This document shows positions 7,780 to 11,595 of a stretch of DNA of 11,595 nucleotides, piece by piece. Location: positions 1 through 11,595 of the forward strand of contig CAZQCV010000022.1 of NCBI GenBank assembly GCA_964591665.1, read 5' to 3'. The notes under the pieces are model-generated. The model had not been told where the DNA came from. It searched no databases and worked only from the letters and a program-made list of their open reading frames with translations. A program made the position numbers and the translations under genes. How positions within the stretch are numbered: position 1 is the stretch's first letter; each line of letters begins with the position of its first letter. The DNA comes from CAZQCV01 sp964591665. GTDB taxonomy: Bacteria; Patescibacteriota; Minisyncoccia; Phycocordibacterales; UBA9973.

Positions 7780-8449
7780 GTTTTGTTTTTGATTCATCAC
7801 GAATAATTTTTCCTTTCTCAAGTGTTACGAGACGCTTTGGAGCTGACTCGATCACTGATTTGTTGTGTGTGGTAAGGATCACGGTCGTACCGAGCGAATT
7901 AATTTTTTTCAGAATCTCAATGACTTCTTTGGTTGCTTCTGGGTCGAGATTACCAGTAGGTTCGTCTGCAAGGATCACTTCTGGTTGGTTAATGATGGCA
8001 CGCGCAATCGCGAGACGTTGTTTCTCTCCACCAGAAAGTTCACTAGGAAAATGGTTTGCTCGATCAAGCAGATTCACTAGTTCTAGTACATGCGGAACAT
8101 CGGAATCGATTTCTTCATCACTTTTCCCTACTGCTTCCATGGCAAAACGAATATTTTCTGCGGCAGTCAGATTTGGAAGCAATCTAAAATCTTGAAAGAC
8201 TACACCAATCTGTCGACGATATTCGACGAGTGCATTAGGAGCAAGTCGGTGAATATCTATAGAATTAAAAGAAACCGTCCCATCTGTAGGCTTTTCTTCT
8301 GCGAGAATCATTTTGAGTAGTGTTGTTTTACCTGCACCTGAATGTCCGACCACGGAGACAAATTCACCTTGCGATACCGTGAGGTTGATCGTGTCGAGTG
8401 AGGTTGTTCCATTTGGATGCGTTTTTGTGACGTTCGTAAAATAAATCAT
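7772..8449 (-). CDS. ftsE: cell-division ATP-binding protein FtsE
   Basis: FtsE is the ATPase of the FtsEX complex at the division site. The 225-residue protein has all ABC motifs: Walker A GHSGAGKT (35-42), Q-loop VVFQDFRLLP (83-92), signature LSGGEKQ (138-144), Walker B VILADEPTGNL (158-168) and the switch His195. I chose the ATG at 8449 because MIYFTNVTK aligns with the start of E. coli FtsE. An in-frame ATG at 8524 would add 25 residues encoded across the promoter. AAGGAG lies 23 nt upstream, too far for this ATG, but 8 nt before an in-frame ATT at 8464, so a start five codons earlier cannot be excluded. Order prfB-ftsE-ftsX matches that of many bacteria. Confidence 0.95.
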   Translation of the reverse strand: MIYFTNVTKTHPNGTTSLDTINLTVSQGEFVSVVGHSGAGKTTLLKMILAEEKPTDGTVSFNSIDIHRLAPNALVEYRRQIGVVFQDFRLLPNLTAAENIRFAMEAVGKSDEEIDSDVPHVLELVNLLDRANHFPSELSGGEKQRLAIARAIINQPEVILADEPTGNLDPEATKEVIEILKKINSLGTTVILTTHNKSVIESAPKRLVTLEKGKIIRDESKTKHV

Positions 8450-8464
8450 AGTTGCAATAAAAAT

Positions 8465-8478
8465 AAGGACTACTCCTT
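8465..8478 (-). promoter_or_regulatory. hairpin hiding the Shine-Dalgarno in the ftsE leader
   Basis: Minus-strand AAGGA (8478-8474), loop GTAG, TCCTT (8469-8465) is a perfect 5-bp stem that includes the only good Shine-Dalgarno-like sequence in front of any gene in this window. It falls in the predicted 5' leader of the ftsE mRNA, a few nt after the expected transcription start. It could hide the site or bring it nearer to the start codon. The short stem could also be chance. Confidence 0.35.
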
Positions 8479-8487
8479 CTGTAGAAT

Positions 8488-8517
8488 AGTATACCAAATG
8501 TCGAAAGACCATGAGAA
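8488..8517 (-). promoter_or_regulatory. promoter upstream of ftsE
   Basis: TATACT (8493-8488) preceded by TGG (8496-8494) forms an extended -10 element. TTCTCA (8517-8512, 4 of 6) with an 18-nt spacer is a possible -35. The predicted leader to the ATG at 8449 is about 31 nt. It would let ftsEX-pyrG-msrA be transcribed apart from prfB. The extended -10 matches those at 9475-9469 and 9501-9509. Confidence 0.55.
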
Positions 8518-8574
8518 GCCCCACCTATATTAGGGCATTAAAATGCGAATGCATCAAGGTGCATATTTTTAAAT

Positions 8575-9462
8575 TTATGCTTCGTTTTTAGGTAGGCTAT
8601 ATGCTTCGAGGAAAATCTCGATATCCCCGGCGAGTACACGATCAGGATCACTCGTCTCAACACCAGTACGAAGATCCTTTACGAGTTTGTATGGGTGAAG
8701 TACATAGTTTCTGATTTGATTCCCCCACTCTATCTCCACATTTTTTGTTGTGTACATACTCTCAGCAAGCGTTTTGTGCTCATCTTCTGCTTTCTTCCAG
8801 AGTTTTCCACGAAGGATCTCAAGTGCTCGAGCACGGTTTTGTTCTTGTGAACGCTCCTCACGAACTGAGACGGTAATACCAGTCGGTTTGTGTGTAATTC
8901 GAACTGCAGTCTCGCGTTTATTTACATTCTGTCCGCCCGGCCCACCTGCTTTTGAGGTTTCAAATACAACATCTGACTCTTTGAATTCTGGCATATCTGC
9001 TTCTTTGATTTTTGGAAGTACTTCCACAAGGGCAAATGATGTCTGCCGCAAGCTCTTTGCATTAAAGGGAGAGAGTCGCACGAGACGATGTACCCCTGAT
9101 TCGTTTTTCAAGAGTTTGTACACATTTGTACCAGTGATTTCATACGATATGTTACGGTATCCGTTTAAGCTATTTGGTGATTCAGAGAGTAGTGTGTATT
9201 TGTACCCTTTCTTGTCGCAAAATTTCAGATACATTTCGATAAGCATGCGCGCAAAATCCTCTGCATCGTCACCACCAGCGCCAGCGAGTATCGTAAGGAT
9301 TGCAGGTCCACGATCGAAAGCCCCTACACCTTCTTTCTTATCTTGAAGGTCTTTGAGTTCTTTGATCAGTGCTTGCGCCTGAGCTTTGTCAGCCCAAAAA
9401 TCAGCAGAGAGCATCAGCGCTTCGATTGCTTCTATTCGTTGTTGTATTGCTCCAGTATCCAT
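8575..9462 (-). CDS. prfB: peptide chain release factor 2 with short N-terminal domain
   Basis: RF2 ends translation at UAA and UGA. The stop-recognition tripeptide SPF (131-133) within VRLSPFNA marks RF2 rather than RF1. The catalytic GGQ (176-178) sits in GGPGGQNVNK, and the tail has the RF2 pattern KDLRTGVET (262-270). The protein is only 295 residues against about 365 in E. coli. GGQ lies about 74 residues earlier, and the loss is in domain 1: only a helix pair of about 50 residues precedes the LAGAGGDDAED segment (59-69). There is no in-frame UGA near the start, so the usual autoregulatory +1 frameshift is absent. The ATG at 9462 lies 6 nt after an extended -10 box, so the mRNA is probably leaderless and the short N-terminus is not a mis-called start. 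Confidence 0.95.
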   Translation of the reverse strand: MDTGAIQQRIEAIEALMLSADFWADKAQAQALIKELKDLQDKKEGVGAFDRGPAILTILAGAGGDDAEDFARMLIEMYLKFCDKKGYKYTLLSESPNSLNGYRNISYEITGTNVYKLLKNESGVHRLVRLSPFNAKSLRQTSFALVEVLPKIKEADMPEFKESDVVFETSKAGGPGGQNVNKRETAVRITHKPTGITVSVREERSQEQNRARALEILRGKLWKKAEDEHKTLAESMYTTKNVEIEWGNQIRNYVLHPYKLVKDLRTGVETSDPDRVLAGDIEIFLEAYSLPKNEA

Positions 9463-9468
9463 AGAGCG

Positions 9469-9497
9469 AGTATAGCAGATTCTGCGGAGAATATCAT
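9469..9497 (-). promoter_or_regulatory. leaderless promoter of prfB
   Basis: TATACT (9474-9469) preceded by TGC forms an extended -10 box. ATGATA (9497-9492, 4 of 6) is a possible -35 with a 17-nt spacer. Only 6 nt separate the -10 box from the prfB ATG, which places the transcription start at about the A of the start codon. Confidence 0.65.
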
Positions 9498-9500
9498 GTA

Positions 9501-9509
9501 TGGTATACT
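9501..9509 (+). promoter_or_regulatory. leaderless promoter of the glycosyltransferase gene
   Basis: TGGTATACT is an extended -10 box ending 8 nt before the ATG at 9518. No convincing -35 is seen. It is divergent from the prfB promoter, with the two -10 boxes 29 bp apart, so the two polymerase binding sites overlap. Confidence 0.6.
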
Positions 9510-9517
9510 ACCCGTAT

Positions 9518-10240
9518 ATGAAGGTATCAATAGTGATTCCCGCGCTCAACGAAGAAAAATATATAGGCAAAACACTTGAGGCCGTTACAAATCTCGACTA
9601 TCCTGACTATGAAGTATTGGTCGTCGACAATGGAAGCACTGACAAAACTGGTGAGATCGTGCGTTCGTTCCCTGGTGCACAGCTCATACAAATCCCCGAA
9701 CGCGGTATCACCAAAGCTCGCGAAGCAGGACGGCGTGTTGCAACAGGTGAAATCATTGCACAGCTCGACGCAGACTCGACTCCACCAAAGGACTGGATCA
9801 CCAAAGGAACTTCTTATTTTAAAAATCCAAACACTGTTGCGATCTCAGGTCCATACCTCTACGAAGGAGGTCCATGGTGGTTCAAGTCTGTCGCGTTCAT
9901 CGTACAGGTGATCTTCTACCCAACGACGAACATACTCATGCGCATATTACGCAGTGGTGCAGTGCTCATCGGATCAAATGTGTTTGTACGAGCATCTACT
10001 CTCGAAGCGATCGGTGGATATGACACTTCTATCGCATTTTATGGTGAAGACAGCGATACCGCACGCAAAGTCAGTAAACTCGGTCGTGTGCGTTATATAC
10101 CTCGTCTATATATCTATAGTTCAGCAAGACGATTCGAGAAAGAAGGCATTCTCAAAACATTTTATCTCTATATCGTAAATTTTGTTTCAGTCATGGCAAA
10201 AGGCGCACCTGCAACCGAAGAGTACGAAAACCATAGATAA
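9518..10240 (+). CDS. family 2 glycosyltransferase
   Basis: A GT-A-fold family 2 glycosyltransferase of 240 residues that would move a sugar from a nucleotide-sugar to a lipid or polysaccharide acceptor. It opens with VSIVIPALNEE (3-13), followed by VVDNGSTD (35-42), the metal-binding DAD (84-86, in LDADSTPP), a GSN acceptor-side motif (152-154), GGYD (166-169) and the catalytic-base-type GED (176-178). Hydrophobic stretches at about 123-147 and 212-226 suggest membrane association. I chose the ATG at 9518, since the in-frame ATG at 9500 would place the start inside the -10 box and add six residues that the family lacks. Donor and acceptor cannot be told. It stands alone on this strand, followed by a terminator. 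Confidence 0.92.
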   Translation: MKVSIVIPALNEEKYIGKTLEAVTNLDYPDYEVLVVDNGSTDKTGEIVRSFPGAQLIQIPERGITKAREAGRRVATGEIIAQLDADSTPPKDWITKGTSYFKNPNTVAISGPYLYEGGPWWFKSVAFIVQVIFYPTTNILMRILRSGAVLIGSNVFVRASTLEAIGGYDTSIAFYGEDSDTARKVSKLGRVRYIPRLYIYSSARRFEKEGILKTFYLYIVNFVSVMAKGAPATEEYENHR

Positions 10241-10248
10241 AATAAAAA

Positions 10249-10279
10249 AACTATTCCCAACCAAGGTTAGAGAATAGTT
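10249..10279. terminator. bidirectional intrinsic terminator between convergent genes
   Basis: AACTATTC (10249-10256) pairs with GAATAGTT (10272-10279), and AACC/GGTT (10259-10262/10265-10268) can extend the structure inside. On the minus strand the stem runs into a T-rich tract (GTTTTTTTATTTT), a good terminator for the gene ending at 10306. On the plus strand the tail (TTATTATAG) is weaker, serving the glycosyltransferase gene ending at 10240. A smaller hairpin ACCAC-AAAC-GTGGT (10293-10306) lies beside it. Confidence 0.7.
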
Positions 10280-10305
10280 ATTATAGATTATCACCACAAA
10301 CGTGG

Positions 10306-10776
10306 TTAGAACATGCTGCCTACAATACAGGCAATTCGGTAATTATCTTTTGGATAAATTTTTGTATGTTTAAACACATACGAGTTTATCCATCTGTACC
10401 CATTATGGACGGCTGTCGGGTAGGTTTCCAGCGCAGTAGATATCACAGGAACAGTTCTGAGTTCCCATAGTGTTCCATTATGTACTGGTTCAATAGTGAA
10501 CTTTTCACCAGCACCACCGAGACATTGTCCGGGTAACGTTGCAAACAAGATTGGTTTATCGAATGCAGCCATACGGTCTTGATCTGCTACAGGAATACTT
10601 TGAGTAAAGTATTCGTTAATTCCAGTAAGCGTAGGCGGTAATACAGACCAGAATGATTGCATTTGTGTGTGCTTAATCGCTTGTTCAACGGTTAGCACTG
10701 TTGGTCGTTTTTCTTTGTCACCTATTCTGAACGGATCAAGAAAGATAACTTTTTCAAGGTTGAATGATTTGTGCAT
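10306..10776 (-). CDS. hypothetical protein, unrecognised
   Basis: A protein of 156 residues from the ATG at 10776; an in-frame TTG at 10821 would add 15 residues but lies in the putative -35 box. I do not recognise a family. There is no signal peptide or membrane helix. The centre is rich in proline, threonine and aromatic residues (SFWSVLPPTLTG, TLPGQCLGGAGEKF), and the C-terminal part reads like alternating beta strands (NGTLWELRTVPVI, HNGYRWINSYVF). Three cysteines are spread along the chain. The open frame with no overlapping competitor, a promoter-like sequence upstream and a terminator downstream argue that it is real. It sits directly downstream of the tRNA-Thr gene on the same strand, a common place for accessory genes. 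Confidence 0.6.
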   Translation of the reverse strand: MHKSFNLEKVIFLDPFRIGDKEKRPTVLTVEQAIKHTQMQSFWSVLPPTLTGINEYFTQSIPVADQDRMAAFDKPILFATLPGQCLGGAGEKFTIEPVHNGTLWELRTVPVISTALETYPTAVHNGYRWINSYVFKHTKIYPKDNYRIACIVGSMF

Positions 10777-10792
10777 ACAATAATTTTTCTTC

Positions 10793-10821
10793 ACCTTACC
10801 ATAAAAAAGAGCATTAGTCAA
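10793..10821 (-). promoter_or_regulatory. possible promoter of the hypothetical gene
   Basis: TTGACT (10821-10816, 5 of 6), a 17-nt spacer ending in TGG, then TAAGGT (10798-10793, 3 of 6). The spacing and TGN motif are right but the -10 is weak. It lies just after the tRNA 3' end and ends 16 nt before the ATG at 10776, giving a very short leader. Read-through from the tRNA is the alternative. Confidence 0.4.
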
Positions 10822-10828
10822 AACAGTG

Positions 10829-10901
10829 AGCCACCTCCGAGGATCGAACTCGGGACCTACGGTTTACGATACCATCGCTCTACCAACTGAGCTAAGGTGG
10901 C
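10829..10901 (-). tRNA. tRNA-Thr(CGT)
   Basis: The minus strand folds as a complete 73-nt cloverleaf. The acceptor stem GCCACCT/AGGTGGC has 7 perfect pairs. The D arm is GCTC-AGTTGGTA-GAGC. The anticodon arm ATGGT-ATCGTAA-ACCGT has one T-G pair, and anticodon CGT reads ACG threonine codons. The variable loop is AGGTC and the T arm is CCGAG-TTCGATC-CTCGG. The discriminator base is T. The 3' CCA is not encoded, so it must be added by a CCA-adding enzyme. Structure and identity are read directly from sequence. Confidence 0.96.
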
Positions 10902-10915
10902 CTGTGATCGATGAT

Positions 10916-10921
10916 ACTATA
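10916..10921 (-). promoter_or_regulatory. -10 box of the tRNA-Thr promoter
   Basis: TATAGT (10921-10916, 5 of 6) lies 14 nt before the mature tRNA 5' end, giving a leader of about 7 nt for RNase P removal. The -35 region is AT-rich without a clear match and overlaps the downstream T-tract of the preceding terminator. Confidence 0.45.
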
Positions 10922-10940
10922 CCGTTAATATTTTTCCAAA

Positions 10941-10974
10941 TAAAAAATACCCGGTTCATCGCTGAACCAGGTAT
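10941..10974 (-). terminator. strong intrinsic terminator after the T9SS-tailed gene
   Basis: On the minus strand ATACC-T-GGTTCA (10974-10963), loop GCGA, TGAACC-G-GGTAT (10958-10947) forms an 11-pair stem with one internal mismatch, directly followed by TTTTTT (10947-10942). It ends the transcript of the gene stopping at 11000 and isolates the tRNA downstream. Confidence 0.85.
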
Positions 10975-10999
10975 ATGCATAATTTGTACCAAGACAATC

Positions 11000-11595
11000 T
11001 TATTGCTTGATAATTTTCTGTTGATGCTTTGTTCCCAAAGCATCCATAAATGAAACAAAGTATGTTCCATTCGGTAAGTAACTAATATCAAGTGTAACTG
11101 GTGTTACACCGATACCAAGCGTAGCCTCACGAGTTGAGACCACCTGTCCTAAGACATTGGCTATTTCAATTGTCGTGATTGAACTTTTTGTTGACTGCAA
11201 TTGCAGATTCACCGTACCACTTGTTGGGTTCGGGAATATTTTTACGAAACCGTTTACTAATGCTTCCGAAATCGGAATATTGATTGTTTGACTGTACGTA
11301 AATGTGCCGTCATTATCAATAATTTTTAATCGGTAGTAATTATTTCCAACAACAGGTTGATTGTCAGAGAAGGTATATGCTTTTTGGACATTACCCCCAA
11401 CTGCTTTCTGCCAGCCGATATAGCTCCAATCAGATAAACCGTCAATCGATTTCTCAACTTCAAATTTATCTACATTCTGTTCAGATGCCGTTACCCAATT
11501 GAGCACATTCTGGTCTTTGTTGTTGTATCCAGTGAAAGATACTAACTCAACCGGAAGTGGTGCAAACGGAAAACGATTTGGATGAATGTAGAATG
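11000..11595 (-). CDS. exported protein with T9SS type A C-terminal sorting domain (5' end outside window)
   Basis: The frame is open to the right edge, so only the last 197 residues are seen. The internal GTG at 11506 is not the start. The segment starting at PLPVELVSFTG (12-22) and running through LNWVTASEQNVDKFEVEKS and NNYYRLKIIDNDGTF is an Fn3-like domain very typical of Bacteroidota surface proteins. It is followed by a sorting domain of about 80 residues (117-197) with KIFPNPTSG (118-126), LPNGTY (173-178) and a basic end (KIIKQ). In Bacteroidota this tail directs proteins through the type IX secretion system and is removed on anchoring. No other T9SS part is in the window, and the neighbours do not look like Bacteroidota. 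Transfer, an unknown secretion use, or an assembly chimera are all possible. A terminator follows. Confidence 0.88.
   Translation of the reverse strand, partial: FYIHPNRFPFAPLPVELVSFTGYNNKDQNVLNWVTASEQNVDKFEVEKSIDGLSDWSYIGWQKAVGGNVQKAYTFSDNQPVVGNNYYRLKIIDNDGTFTYSQTINIPISEALVNGFVKIFPNPTSGTVNLQLQSTKSSITTIEIANVLGQVVSTREATLGIGVTPVTLDISYLPNGTYFVSFMDALGTKHQQKIIKQ

Noticed and set aside
8535..8564. Hairpin-like repeats (GCAT.../ATGCA...TGCAT) after prfB as a terminator
   Set aside because: Stems are only 4-5 bp and no T-run follows on the minus strand.
8750..9346. 198-codon open frame on the plus strand
   Set aside because: Antisense shadow of prfB; serine/arginine-rich translation expected from the complementary codon bias.
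9300..9462. Programmed +1 frameshift in prfB
   Set aside because: No in-frame UGA or CUU-UGA-like slippery site near the start; one continuous frame encodes the whole protein.
9500..9517. Upstream ATG giving the glycosyltransferase six extra residues
   Set aside because: It lies inside the extended -10 box, and the GT2 fold starts at the next ATG.
10829..10860. Attachment site at the tRNA 3' end
   Set aside because: I found no second copy of the tRNA 3' segment in this window and no integrase gene.

Overview
The window reads as a piece of a small-genome bacterium of the Candidate Phyla Radiation (Patescibacteria, probably Parcubacteria-like). This assignment is inferred from several signals together: low GC, very tight gene packing, a release factor 2 with a much shortened N-terminal domain, an unusual CTP synthase substrate loop, almost no Shine-Dalgarno sequences, and start codons placed 6-8 nt behind extended -10 boxes (leaderless mRNAs). 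No rRNA or marker phylogeny is available here to prove it. RF2 is present and UGA should be a stop, yet all 13 stop codons seen are UAA (10) or UAG (3).

Layout, left to right. 1-360 (+) is the end of a DUF817 membrane protein. 413-1538 (+) is a two-gene unit: a small membrane-anchored four-cysteine protein and an alpha/beta hydrolase. The hydrolase stop overlaps the stop of the convergent aldehyde dehydrogenase gene. 1531-4558 (-) is a two-gene operon under its own well-formed promoter: a ThDP-dependent decarboxylase/acetolactate synthase-like enzyme followed by a Sad/GabD1-like succinate-semialdehyde dehydrogenase. The pair looks like the cyanobacterial 2-oxoglutarate decarboxylase/SSADH route. 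4614-9462 (-) is a compact series prfB-ftsE-ftsX-pyrG-msrA. The prfB-ftsE-ftsX order is known from many bacteria, and a second promoter lies just before ftsE. At 9463-9517, divergent leaderless promoters serve prfB (-) and a GT2 glycosyltransferase (+).

10241-11595 has a more accessory character. It holds a bidirectional terminator, an unrecognised 156-residue protein (-), a tRNA-Thr(CGT) (-), a strong intrinsic terminator (-), and the C-terminal part of a large exported protein (-). That last protein carries an Fn3-like segment and a type IX secretion (T9SS) type A sorting tail, a domain otherwise typical of Bacteroidota. This is the most surprising item, because nothing else in the window looks like Bacteroidota.

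How the genes combine: prfB (termination), ftsEX (divisome ABC complex controlling cell-wall hydrolysis), pyrG (CTP supply) and msrA (repair of oxidised methionine) form a housekeeping set. The ThDP enzyme/SSADH pair is a stand-alone metabolic module. The small secreted protein, DUF817 protein, GT2 enzyme and T9SS-tailed protein belong to the cell surface. No stretch over about 125 bases lacks a gene or RNA. I saw no insertion sequence, CRISPR array, replication origin or attachment-site repeat.
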